In this document: positions 35,617 to 44,524 of the stretch, in pieces
Numbering within the stretch: the first letter of the stretch is position 1
Layout of the letters: every line of letters starts with the position of its first letter
Assembly: GCF_015244565.1 (NCBI RefSeq)
Contig: NZ_JABCQG010000007.1
Coordinates: 62,001-126,000 of the forward strand
DNA from: Gluconobacter vitians
Lineage (GTDB): Bacteria > Pseudomonadota > Alphaproteobacteria > Acetobacterales > Acetobacteraceae
Length of the DNA: 64,000 bases
Reading direction: 5' to 3'
Notes under the pieces: generated by a model
What the model was told of the DNA's origin: nothing
What the model saw: the letters and a program-made list of their open reading frames with translations, nothing else
Databases searched by the model: none
Translations under genes and position numbers: made by a program

Positions 35617-37509
35617 TCAGGCAGACGGGGGCATGTCCCCCGCCAGCCGTTGCAGGGCGGTTCGGACGTCGGGTTCAACGGCAGGATCATTCCGCAGCGA
35701 CTGGGCCACAGTCCGCGCCAGCGGAGCCGCACTATCGCCTTTGCGGAACCAGGCCCGCAGAAAAACCTGCAACCGTTTGCGGACCGGCACAGGCGTCGCT
35801 TCCCGTGCCGCTGCATCACGCAGTTCGATCACCCACAGGCCCAGCGCCATCGTATGAAGATGCCGCGCCATATAGGTCAGCATCACGTCCCGCGGGACGC
35901 CCTGACAGTTGCGCACGGCCCGCACCATGCTGGCAGCATTGATCGCCAGCCATTGATGAACCGTCTGCCCGCCACCCCGTGCGATGAAGCGAAGCTGCTG
36001 CTCGACCCAGGCCGAGGTGCGCCTGAGGTGACTGTCAGCCCGGAACGGAAATACCACGCCGAACGTGACGCGCGCGAAAATGACCGCTCCCAGAAACGCG
36101 CTGGCACCATTGAGGAACGATACTTCGTCATAGCGCATGAGATTTGACGGGCCGATCAGGACGGGCAGGAACATGTTGAACGAAAAGGCGTGGTTCACGA
36201 GCTTCGGCGTCCGGGCGGCCAGACCGCCAATCACCATCGGAACCATCAGAAGCAGCGCCAGATATTCCGGCGCCGTGACAGCGGGCACGACGAAAAACGC
36301 ATAGATCCCCGCCACGCCAGCGCACCAGACCGCGCCACGATAGAAACCGGACGATGCCAGCGCGGGGATTTCGCGGGTCGCCAGCAACCCATAGACCAGC
36401 GCCACAAAGGACACGAAAGCCGGCCCCGAAGGCCAGGCCGTCACTTCCCAGAGAAGCCAGGCGCCCATAATGCCGGTTGCAGCCCGCAATCCGTTGAACA
36501 CCGCTTCGAGCATATGACGCGGAGAACGCGTGCGGAAACGGAAGTGGTCATGACGCGGCGGCGTGATGATCGCCTGAATATGGTTCTGGGCCGCCTCAAG
36601 ATCCCGATCCACGTCAATCCCGGTCGCCCCGCCCTGCGCCCGCGCGAGGACTGCCAGCAAACGCGCCAGAACGGCACGCGCATGATCCGCGCTGCGCCGG
36701 GTTCTGGACCCCATTTCGAGAACGTCGAACTCGATACGGCTGTTGGCATCGACCAGTTCGGTCAGCAGGCGGCTTTCGGTTTCCGGATCAAACCCGCCTG
36801 CCCGCAGGATTTCCGCGTGGGAGGCGACCTTGGCGGTAATCTGTTGCAGACGTCCCAGAAGCCTCTGCCGCGCTTCCTTCTGGACATTGGGCAGGAAGAG
36901 CGCCGCCATGACCGCTTCGCAGAGCGTTCCGAGCATGATGTACGTGCCGCGCGCCATGGCGACGTTGAAAACATCGTCAGGCTGGCTGATCGCGCCAGTC
37001 GCCACGATGGCGGAGGTGAAGCTGATGACGAGAAATCCGTAGCGCCGATAACCGTCCAGAAACGTCGCCCAGCCGCAGCACAGCCCGATCCAGAGCGCGA
37101 GCGCGATGAAGAACAGTCCCGCCTGTTGAGGAAAGGCCGCGATCAGGGCCACGCCCATGCAGCCCCCGATGATGGTTCCTGCAAACCGCCAGCGCGCCTT
37201 GGACAGGCTCTCCCCGCGCGAGGCCGTCGCCACGACCCAGACGGTCAGCGGCGCCCATTGCGGGCTGTCCAGTTCCATCCACATGGCGATGAGCAGGGAC
37301 AGGATCGCCGCGACCGAAGTCCGGACCGCAAAACCCAGATCTTTCGCGGACGGCGCAATCAGCCATCCCCAGCGCTGGATCAGAACATCGCGCAGTTCCG
37401 ATCCGAATGTTGACCCCAGTCCCGCGAGACCGGCTGCTCTCCCGCCCAAACCTGGCACTCTTCCGTCCGAAAAGCCGCAAATTGCGAAACGGAACCCAGG
37501 CCTGTCCAA
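35617..37509 (-). CDS. FUSC-family inner-membrane exporter
   Basis: 630 residues. Two blocks of hydrophobic helices (about 62-190 and 365-480) with cytoplasmic soluble parts (about 195-330 and 485-630) match the fusaric acid resistance/aromatic acid exporter family. The start is uncertain: the longest frame begins with TTG at 37509 and no ATG occurs before about residue 75; a GTG lies near codon 18. It follows the LysR gene by 43 bp on the same strand, so that regulator may control it. An adaptor or outer-membrane partner is not visible. Confidence 0.78.
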   Translation of the reverse strand: MDRPGFRFAICGFSDGRVPGLGGRAAGLAGLGSTFGSELRDVLIQRWGWLIAPSAKDLGFAVRTSVAAILSLLIAMWMELDSPQWAPLTVWVVATASRGESLSKARWRFAGTIIGGCMGVALIAAFPQQAGLFFIALALWIGLCCGWATFLDGYRRYGFLVISFTSAIVATGAISQPDDVFNVAMARGTYIMLGTLCEAVMAALFLPNVQKEARQRLLGRLQQITAKVASHAEILRAGGFDPETESRLLTELVDANSRIEFDVLEMGSRTRRSADHARAVLARLLAVLARAQGGATGIDVDRDLEAAQNHIQAIITPPRHDHFRFRTRSPRHMLEAVFNGLRAATGIMGAWLLWEVTAWPSGPAFVSFVALVYGLLATREIPALASSGFYRGAVWCAGVAGIYAFFVVPAVTAPEYLALLLMVPMVIGGLAARTPKLVNHAFSFNMFLPVLIGPSNLMRYDEVSFLNGASAFLGAVIFARVTFGVVFPFRADSHLRRTSAWVEQQLRFIARGGGQTVHQWLAINAASMVRAVRNCQGVPRDVMLTYMARHLHTMALGLWVIELRDAAAREATPVPVRKRLQVFLRAWFRKGDSAAPLARTVAQSLRNDPAVEPDVRTALQRLAGDMPPSA

Positions 37510-37552
37510 GATATTGTTGTGATCGCATCATAAGTCGCGCTTATGATGATCC

Positions 37553-38458
37553 TCAGACTGTCAGCGCATCGTCCAGAATGAGCTGCGTGGCGACTTCCCA
37601 GCTGCGGGACATCAGCGCTGTCTGCACCGGCTGTTTCAGCCGCACCAGACCCACGCCCGGAGACGGGCATGATGCGAGACGCCGGATCTGAAGCGGATTG
37701 GCCGGATCACGCTGATGCGGCAGGGCGGCAACCGGCAGGATCGTCGCCAGACGCCCGGCGAGCACTTCGACATATAGCAGTTCGAGCGCATTGGTCTCCA
37801 GCAGGACGTTGGGCTTGCTTCCAGCCTTCGCAAAGCACTCATCCACGATCTGACGCGTCCGCATGGAATGGCCCAGAAGGCCCAGTGGATGTTCGGCGGC
37901 ATCCGCCCAGCTGAACGTCTTGCGGGACGGCAGCTCCATGCAAGAGCCTGCCACGAAGACATACTGTTCCGCATAAAGCTGATGCGTCTCGAAACTGCCG
38001 TCTTCGGGAACCTGATCCAGATAGATCAGTCCCATCTGGATCCGCTGCTCGGTCAGGTCATGCAGGATGTCGGTATTGGCCGACACCGTCAGTTCGATAT
38101 GAAGTGCTGGTACGGCAGCCCGCAGGCTTTCCATCAGCGGCGGCATGACCTGAATGGCGGGCGGAATGGTCCCGATCGACAGGGTCCCGCCGGCGACTTC
38201 ATGCGCAAAATCGGCCTCCTGCCGGAGACCGTCCAGCGCGGCCACTGTCTGCCGCGCCCAGGCCAGAACGCGCTCGCCTTCCGGTGTCAGCCCCAGGACA
38301 CGCCGGTTGCGCCGGACGATGGGCACGCCAAGTTCATGCTCGAGCTGACGGATCGCCATTGACAGCGCGGGCTGCGACACGTTGCAGTGCTCCGCGGCCC
38401 GGGAAAAATGCCGGTACTGGTCGAGAGCGATGAGATAGGTCAGCTGACGCAGGAACAC
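37553..38458 (-). CDS. LysR-family transcriptional regulator
   Basis: 301 residues starting with GTG at 38458. The N-terminal winged helix is FLRQLTYLIALDQYRHFSRAAEHCNVSQPALSMAIRQLE, followed by the substrate-binding domain (from about residue 90, GGTLSIGTIPPAI). It is placed to regulate the FUSC gene downstream or the sugar symporter divergent from it. The 324-bp gap upstream has room for LysR boxes. Confidence 0.9.
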   Translation of the reverse strand: MFLRQLTYLIALDQYRHFSRAAEHCNVSQPALSMAIRQLEHELGVPIVRRNRRVLGLTPEGERVLAWARQTVAALDGLRQEADFAHEVAGGTLSIGTIPPAIQVMPPLMESLRAAVPALHIELTVSANTDILHDLTEQRIQMGLIYLDQVPEDGSFETHQLYAEQYVFVAGSCMELPSRKTFSWADAAEHPLGLLGHSMRTRQIVDECFAKAGSKPNVLLETNALELLYVEVLAGRLATILPVAALPHQRDPANPLQIRRLASCPSPGVGLVRLKQPVQTALMSRSWEVATQLILDDALTV

Positions 38459-38782
38459 GAGGGCTTGTCCATGAACACGGAAAGGGTAGGAAGTGTGTCG
38501 CCCTGATCCGTCCGTGGCAATCCGTCAGACCGCACGGAAGCGCCTCCCTGCCTCCTCCTCTGTGACCTGATTGCATCAGAGCAGAAAATCCAGCCGATTA
38601 TCACATATAATTTTGAATATTTTCCCAATCATGCGTTATACTTTAGGGCTCAAGATGGCGAATCACCGTGCCTGTCACAGAAGAGCCTTCTCCCTCTCTC
38701 CCCGGTGCAGGCTGACCTGCCCGGTTTCTTTTCTGCCTTTCCCTGACAGGTCTGCCCTGCGGGTCGCCGGAGTTTTCCCGTC
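38459..38782. other. Divergent LysR / sugar-symporter intergenic region
   Basis: 324 bp without a gene. It contains an AT-rich stretch (38595-38645) unusual for the surroundings, with a good promoter towards the symporter gene, leaving a leader of about 135 nt. I could not define a convincing LysR box pair by eye. Confidence 0.55.
38613..38642 (+). promoter_or_regulatory. Sigma70 promoter of the sugar symporter gene
   Basis: TTGAAT (38613-38618) and TATACT (38637-38642) with an 18-bp AT-rich spacer. A close match to consensus in an AT-rich island. Confidence 0.6.
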
Positions 38783-40201
38783 ATGAGCGACACAGTGCTC
38801 AACCCCTCTCCTGTCCCTTCTGCTGCTGCGGTCAAAGCCCCCATGGTCGGACGCATGATGTTCGCCGTGGCTCTGGCCGCGATTGCGGGCCTGATGTTCG
38901 GACTGGATGTGGGCGTCATTTCCGGCGCACTCGGCTTTATCCGTGACGAGTTCCATGCTTCCGAATTCGAGCAGTCCTGGATCGTATCGTCCATGATGTT
39001 CGGCGCGGCCGTGGGTGCAGTGGGCGCAGGCCGCATGTCCTATGCGTTCGGGCGTCGCCGTTCCCTGATCTTCAGCGCATTCCTGTTCGTGGCAGGTGGC
39101 CTCGTCTGCGCCCTGGCATCCTCGGTCTCCGAACTGATCATCGGGCGCACGATGCTGGGTCTGGCGATCGGTATCGGAAGCTTCGTGGCTCCGCTCTACA
39201 TTTCCGAAGTCTCGGACATCTCGCGGCGCGGCAGTCTGGTGTCGATGTACCAGCTGATGATCACGCTGGGCATCCTGCTGGCCTTCGTGTCCAATGCCAT
39301 TCTGTCTTACAGCGGCTCATGGCGCTGGATGCTGGGGATCATGGCCATTCCCGGCGCGTTCTTCCTGATCGGTTCGTTCTTCCTGCCCGACAGCCCGCGC
39401 TGGCTGATGCTGCGTGGCCGTCACGAGGAAGCCCTGTCAATCATGAAGGAACTGCGCCACAACCCCGAGCTTGCCCATCAGGAAATCCGCGACATCCAGG
39501 GACAGATCCATGACCGTCAGCGCGGTCTGGCAATGTTCCTTGAGAACCGCAACTTCCGCCGCGCCGTCCTCCTCGGCATCGTGCTTCAGGTCATGCAGCA
39601 GCTCACGGGCATCAACGTGGTCATGTACTACGCGCCGCGCATCTTCCAGGAAGTCGGCTTCGGGGCGAGCGGTCAGATGTGGGGTACGGCGATCGTCGGC
39701 GTGGTCAACTGGCTCGCCACGTTCATCGCCATTGCTTTCGCCGATAGCTGGGGCCGTCGTCCGATGCTGGTCACGGGTTTTGCCATCATGTCGGCTGGTC
39801 TTGCCGTTCTGGCAACCATCATGTCGGGCGCTGTCGGCAATACGGACCTGTCGCATTACCTCGCGATCTCGGTCCTGCTGTGCTTCATCGCAGGCTTCGC
39901 CTTCTCGGCCGGTCCGCTGGTCTGGGTACTGTGCTCGGAAGTCATGCCGCTTCAGGGGCGTGATTTCGGCATCACCTGCTCGACCGTCACCAACTGGGTC
40001 ACGAACATGGTGGTGGGTGCCACGTTCCTCGGTCTGCTCACGACGCTCGGCGCCTCGCATACCTTCTGGCTCTATGCCGCACTGAATGCGCTCTTCATCT
40101 TCATGGTGCTGTTCTTTGTTCCGGAGACTAAGGGCGTGTCCCTTGAGTCCATCGAAACCAAGCTCAACCAAGGCGTCACCCTGCGCAATATCGGCCGCTG
40201 A
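38783..40201 (+). CDS. Sugar:proton symporter, MFS sugar-porter family (GalP/XylE-like)
   Basis: 472 residues with twelve predicted membrane helices. Sugar-porter signatures are present: GLDVGVISGAL in helix 1, GRRRSLI between helices 2-3, the long central loop beginning PDSPRWLMLRGR, QQLTGINVVMYYAP in helix 7, DSWGRRPMLV, and the C-terminal FFVPETKGVSLE. It imports hexose such as galactose or glucose with a proton across the inner membrane. GGAG lies about 12 nt before ATG 38783. It ends at a strong terminator. Confidence 0.92.
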   Translation: MSDTVLNPSPVPSAAAVKAPMVGRMMFAVALAAIAGLMFGLDVGVISGALGFIRDEFHASEFEQSWIVSSMMFGAAVGAVGAGRMSYAFGRRRSLIFSAFLFVAGGLVCALASSVSELIIGRTMLGLAIGIGSFVAPLYISEVSDISRRGSLVSMYQLMITLGILLAFVSNAILSYSGSWRWMLGIMAIPGAFFLIGSFFLPDSPRWLMLRGRHEEALSIMKELRHNPELAHQEIRDIQGQIHDRQRGLAMFLENRNFRRAVLLGIVLQVMQQLTGINVVMYYAPRIFQEVGFGASGQMWGTAIVGVVNWLATFIAIAFADSWGRRPMLVTGFAIMSAGLAVLATIMSGAVGNTDLSHYLAISVLLCFIAGFAFSAGPLVWVLCSEVMPLQGRDFGITCSTVTNWVTNMVVGATFLGLLTTLGASHTFWLYAALNALFIFMVLFFVPETKGVSLESIETKLNQGVTLRNIGR

Positions 40202-40221
40202 TCCACGCCCCCTTAAAGCAT

Positions 40222-40259
40222 AAAAAAGCCCCCGCTCCGCAAGGAACGGGGGCTTTTTT
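40222..40259. terminator. Bidirectional terminator after the symporter gene
   Basis: AAAAAAGCCCCCG and CGGGGGCTTTTTT form a long stem; it ends both the symporter transcript and, from the other side, the Pmp3-like gene 12 bp away. Confidence 0.93.
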
Positions 40260-40271
40260 ACATCCGAAGCG

Positions 40272-40457
40272 TCAGACGCGACCGGCAGCGATCTTGCGAT
40301 CGGTGTTGTACTGGCTCAGCGCATAGACCGACCAGATGGCAGCCGGGATCCAGCCGATCACCGTGATCTGAAGGATCAGGCACACCAGACCGGCAAACGG
40401 CCGGCGGATGGTGAAGAACTGCAGCCAAGGCAGAAGCAGGGCAAGAATGAGACGCAT
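40272..40457 (-). CDS. Pmp3/YqaE-family small membrane protein
   Basis: 61 residues: two hydrophobic helices (about 3-30 and 29-48) joined by a short turn, with QITVIGWIPAAIWSVYAL as the family block, and a short basic tail. Pmp3 proteins affect membrane potential and salt tolerance in other organisms. GGAGAG precedes the start. Monocistronic. Confidence 0.8.
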   Translation of the reverse strand: MRLILALLLPWLQFFTIRRPFAGLVCLILQITVIGWIPAAIWSVYALSQYNTDRKIAAGRV

Positions 40458-40527
40458 GATGCTCTCCTTTCACAAAAATGCTCTGTCCTCAGTGTTCGGT
40501 GAGAAACGCTCCGGATGCAACTCCGCA

Positions 40528-42672
40528 TCATGACGAGGTCTGCGGAAGCGGATCACGTCCGACCAGTTCCAGCAGCAGGAACGATCGTCCCGTCACGACA
40601 TATTTGTAGCTCTGCGGGAAGATTTCCCGCTCCACAGCACCACCGTTTTCCGGAATATTGGTGTCGAGCAGCAGCTTCCAGCGCCCCTCGCCCGTCTCCG
40701 GCAGCGTGAAGTTCACCACATCCTTCCAGCCATTGAAGATCAGCATGACAGTAGCGTCCGATCCCCGGCGCCGGATGCCGCTGGGCTGGCTGCGTCCGTC
40801 GATCATGAGGCCGAAGCACTGCGCGGTTTTCCATTCATCCGGCTGCATGGTGCCGCCATTGGCATTCAGCCAGGTCAGCTCCTGAATATCCAGTTCCTTG
40901 TTATAGGCTTCCATCAGGAACCGGGCACGATGCAGGATCGGATAGCGATGGCGCAGGGCCGTCAGACGCCGGACGAAGGCCTCAAGCTCCTTCGCCCGGT
41001 CTCCCAGCGACCAGTCCAGCCATGAAATCGGGCTGTCCTGACAATAGGCATTGTTATTGCCATCCTGCGTCCGACCGAACTCGTCTCCCGCCAGCAGCAT
41101 CGGCGTACCCTGTGACAGCAGCAGCGTGGACAGCATGTTCCGGCACTGACGCCAGCGGATATCATTGATATCCGGATCGTCGGTCGGGCCTTCCACGCCA
41201 TAATTGCAGGACCGGTTGTCGGATGATCCGTCCTTGCCGTCTTCCTGGTTCGCCTCGTTGTGACGGTCATTGTAGGACACGCAGTCCATGAGCGTGAAAC
41301 CGTCATGGGCCGTCACGAAATTGATGCTGGCCCAGGTGCGACGGCCGCTGTGATTGAACAGATCAGGACTGCCGAGCACACGCGGTGCCAGCGCATCGGC
41401 ATGGGCCTCTCCCCGCCAGAAATCGCGGGTCGTATCACGGAACTTGTCATTCCACTCCGCCCAGCCCGGCGGAAAATTACCGACCTGATAGCCTCCCGGT
41501 CCGACATCCCAGGGCTCGGCAATCAGCTTGACCTGTGACAGCACAGGGTCCTGACGGCAGACACGCAGGAAACTGGAATCATTGTGAAAACCGTCTGCTT
41601 CACGCGCAAGGATTGTTCCGAGATCAAACCGGAATCCATCCACGCCCATCTCGTTGACCCAGTATCGCAGACTGTCCGCCACGAACCGGATGCAGTTCAG
41701 ATGAGTCAGGTTGAACGTGTTTCCTGTACCCGTTTCGTTAATGTAATAACGCGGATCATCGGGCATGAGGCGATAATAGGACGCATTGTCCAGCCCCTTA
41801 AAAGACAGCGTCGGGCCCAGTTCATTGCCCTCGGCCGTGTGGTTGTAAACCACGTCCATGATGACTTCGAGACCGGCTTCATGACAGGCCCGCACGAGGT
41901 TCCGGAACTCCTGCAATGCATTGTCCCGGTCATGGGCATAGCGGCTGTCCGGGGAGAAGAAGCCGATCGTGTTATAGCCCCAGTAATTGGTCAGCCCCTT
42001 ATCCGCCAGATACTGGTCCGTCACGAAACTCTGGACGGGAAGCAGCTCAACCGCAGTGACACCAAGCTGCCGGATGCGCTTGAGCAGATTGCCGTCCGTT
42101 AGCCCGGCATAGGTGCCCCGCAGGGTTTCCGGTACGTTCGGATGCTGCTTTGTGTAGCCCTTGACGTGCATTTCGTAGATGACGGTGTCATGCCAGGACG
42201 TGCGGGGATGCTCGAAATGCTGGGGAGCAGGATCGGTGATGATGCCTTTAGGCACGAACGGCGCACTGTCGCGCTCGTCAAAGCTCAGATCCTTGTCCGC
42301 ATGACCGAGCTGATAGCCAAACAGGGCCGGATCCCATTGTAGATCCCCGTGGAATGCCCGGGCATACGGGTCCATCAGGAGCTTGTTGGGATTGAAGCGA
42401 TGGCCCGCTTCGGGCGTATAAGGACCATGAACCCGAAGACCGTAAAGCTGCCCGGCGCCCAGGTCGGGGATCCAGCCATGGAAAATCTGGTCGGTATATT
42501 CCGGAAGGCGGATACGGTCGGTTTCGGTTTTACCATCCGCGTCAAAGAGGCAGATCTCCACTGCCGTTGCAGCCGTGGAGAAGACGGCGAAATTGACACC
42601 CCCATTTTCCGGTACGGCACCTGAAATATTCGGACGCCCTTCGCGCAGGCCCTTCTGACGTGTGCTGCTCAT
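40528..42672 (-). CDS. glgX: Glycogen debranching enzyme (isoamylase type)
   Basis: 714 residues. An N-terminal CBM48 (about 15-110, VNFAVFSTAATAVEICLFD) precedes the GH13 barrel: DVVYNHTAEG, DGFRFDLG with the nucleophile Asp, AEPWDVGPGGYQVGNFP with the acid/base Glu, and FVTAHDGFTL. It hydrolyses alpha-1,6 branches of glycogen or limit dextrins. It is divergent from glgA, with a 205-bp gap between starts. In treX-treY-treZ systems the same enzyme supplies linear chains for trehalose, which fits the treZ nearby. Confidence 0.93.
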   Translation of the reverse strand: MSSTRQKGLREGRPNISGAVPENGGVNFAVFSTAATAVEICLFDADGKTETDRIRLPEYTDQIFHGWIPDLGAGQLYGLRVHGPYTPEAGHRFNPNKLLMDPYARAFHGDLQWDPALFGYQLGHADKDLSFDERDSAPFVPKGIITDPAPQHFEHPRTSWHDTVIYEMHVKGYTKQHPNVPETLRGTYAGLTDGNLLKRIRQLGVTAVELLPVQSFVTDQYLADKGLTNYWGYNTIGFFSPDSRYAHDRDNALQEFRNLVRACHEAGLEVIMDVVYNHTAEGNELGPTLSFKGLDNASYYRLMPDDPRYYINETGTGNTFNLTHLNCIRFVADSLRYWVNEMGVDGFRFDLGTILAREADGFHNDSSFLRVCRQDPVLSQVKLIAEPWDVGPGGYQVGNFPPGWAEWNDKFRDTTRDFWRGEAHADALAPRVLGSPDLFNHSGRRTWASINFVTAHDGFTLMDCVSYNDRHNEANQEDGKDGSSDNRSCNYGVEGPTDDPDINDIRWRQCRNMLSTLLLSQGTPMLLAGDEFGRTQDGNNNAYCQDSPISWLDWSLGDRAKELEAFVRRLTALRHRYPILHRARFLMEAYNKELDIQELTWLNANGGTMQPDEWKTAQCFGLMIDGRSQPSGIRRRGSDATVMLIFNGWKDVVNFTLPETGEGRWKLLLDTNIPENGGAVEREIFPQSYKYVVTGRSFLLLELVGRDPLPQTSS

Positions 42673-42877
42673 AAACCCCGTTCCAAAACCGGATCAGGCA
42701 GGTCCCTCCGCCCGTCTGGCGGGGCATCCTGCATTCCGAAACGCTAACGCCTCCAAACCACAGACACGAACATAACTTATCCGTGAAGGCGGTTCGCAAA
42801 CGCCGCTTCAAGCGTTGTCCCTGACACAGGCATCAAACGTCAGAGACAGCGCCCTCGCGGCCGGAAAGATGTGCGTC

Positions 42878-44515
42878 ATGAGCAAGATTCAGCACCCCGC
42901 GCAGGATATTACATTGCAGCTCCTGTCAGTGGCAGGCGAGATGTACCCGTTCATCAAAACCGGCGGTCTGGGAGACGTTGTAGGCTCGCTCCCCGCAGTT
43001 CTCGGGCAGCACGGGATCGACACCCGGACAGTTCTGCCGGGATATCCTGCCGTCTTGCGGGCGCTGTCCGACCAACAGGAAACGATCCGGTTTGATAACG
43101 TTCTGGGCCATGCCGTCACATTGCGGGAAGGCTGGGCACAGGGGCGCCATCTCTATGTCGTGGATGTTCCGGACCTCTATGCACGGCCGGGCAATCCCTA
43201 TCTGGCACCGGACGGGCAGCCATGGGCCGATAACGGGATGCGCTATGCCGTCCTGTGCCGCGTAGCCGCCATGATCGGTGCCGGAGCGCTGGCTGACTGG
43301 AAACCCGATGCCGTTCTGAGCCATGACTGGCATGCGGGCCTTGTGGCAACCTATCTGAAATACATGGATGCCCCGACGCCTCCCGTCGCACACGTCATCC
43401 ATAATCTTGCATTCCAGGGCCTCTTCCCGCGCGACATGATGGGCGCATTCGGGCTGCCGGATCAGGCCTATGACAGCGGTGATGTCGAATTTTACGGCCA
43501 GATCGGGTTTATGAAAGCGGCACTTCAGGTCTCGCACCGGCTGATCAGCGTTTCACCGACCTATGCCGAGGAAATTCAGACCCCGGAAGAAGGGATGGGC
43601 CTCGACGGCATCCTGCGTTCGCGTGCGAATGTTCTGACCGGCATTCTCAATGGCATTGATCTGCGGGAATGGAATCCCCTGACCGATCCAGCCGTGTTCT
43701 TTCCGTATGCCGTGGGAGATCTCGCGGCACGACGGGCCAACAAGCGTGTGTTTCAGGCAGAATTCGGCCTGCCGCAGGACCCGGACGCCCTCCTGCTGGG
43801 CATGGTGAGCCGCCTGACCACACAGAAGGGTGCGGATCTGCTGGCGGGTCTCGCGCCACGGCTGTTTGAGGACAACATCCAGCTGGCTGTCGTCGGTACG
43901 GGGGACCGTGACATCATGCAGTCCTTCACGCAGCTTCAGGGCCGCTATCCGAAAAACTGCGTCTGCCACATGCGCTACAGCGAAACGCTCGGCCACCGAC
44001 TGCATTCAGCCGTGGATGCCTCGCTCATTCCGTCCCGGTTCGAGCCCTGCGGCCTTACACAGTTCCATGCCATGCGTTACGGTTCCGTTCCGATTGCAGC
44101 GCGTGTTGGCGGTCTGAGCGACACGCTCGTCGATGCCAATTCTGCTGCCGTCATGGAAGGCGTGGCAAATGGCATCCTGTTCTCCCCGACCACGGAAGAC
44201 ACGATGCTGCTGGCCATCCGGCGGGCGCAGAACCTGTTCCGTCAGAAAGCTGTCTGGGCACGGATGCAGCGTAATGGCGCCCTGCATGACGTCTCCTGGG
44301 ATTCCAAGGGTGCGCAATATGCCCGTCTCCTGATGGAAATGACGGGGCGGCGTCCGGTGGCCCGCGAAGCCGAAAATGCCATCGCACCCCGTCGCAGCGA
44401 TCCCATGTCCTCCGCACCGCGCACAGTCCGCCCGGCCGCACGCATGCCCCGTGGGCGCAATGGCGAACAGGTCAGTTCCATTCTCAGTTTTCCCCGTACC
44501 GGCACCCATGCCTAG
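42878..44515 (+). CDS. glgA: Glycogen synthase (ADP-glucose type)
   Basis: 545 residues from ATG 42878, with GGAAAG about 9 nt upstream; earlier in-frame ATGs at 42815 and 42869 are less likely. GT5 signatures: KTGGLGDV (Lys27) for ADP-glucose binding, SHDWHAGLVATYLK, MVSRLTTQKGADLL and SRFEPCGLTQFHAMRYG with the catalytic Glu. The C-terminal ~45 residues are Arg/Pro-rich. It extends alpha-1,4-glucan in the cytoplasm. glgB starts 9 bp after its stop, so they are co-transcribed. No glgC is present here. Confidence 0.93.
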   Translation: MSKIQHPAQDITLQLLSVAGEMYPFIKTGGLGDVVGSLPAVLGQHGIDTRTVLPGYPAVLRALSDQQETIRFDNVLGHAVTLREGWAQGRHLYVVDVPDLYARPGNPYLAPDGQPWADNGMRYAVLCRVAAMIGAGALADWKPDAVLSHDWHAGLVATYLKYMDAPTPPVAHVIHNLAFQGLFPRDMMGAFGLPDQAYDSGDVEFYGQIGFMKAALQVSHRLISVSPTYAEEIQTPEEGMGLDGILRSRANVLTGILNGIDLREWNPLTDPAVFFPYAVGDLAARRANKRVFQAEFGLPQDPDALLLGMVSRLTTQKGADLLAGLAPRLFEDNIQLAVVGTGDRDIMQSFTQLQGRYPKNCVCHMRYSETLGHRLHSAVDASLIPSRFEPCGLTQFHAMRYGSVPIAARVGGLSDTLVDANSAAVMEGVANGILFSPTTEDTMLLAIRRAQNLFRQKAVWARMQRNGALHDVSWDSKGAQYARLLMEMTGRRPVAREAENAIAPRRSDPMSSAPRTVRPAARMPRGRNGEQVSSILSFPRTGTHA

Positions 44516-44524
44516 AGGTTCTGA

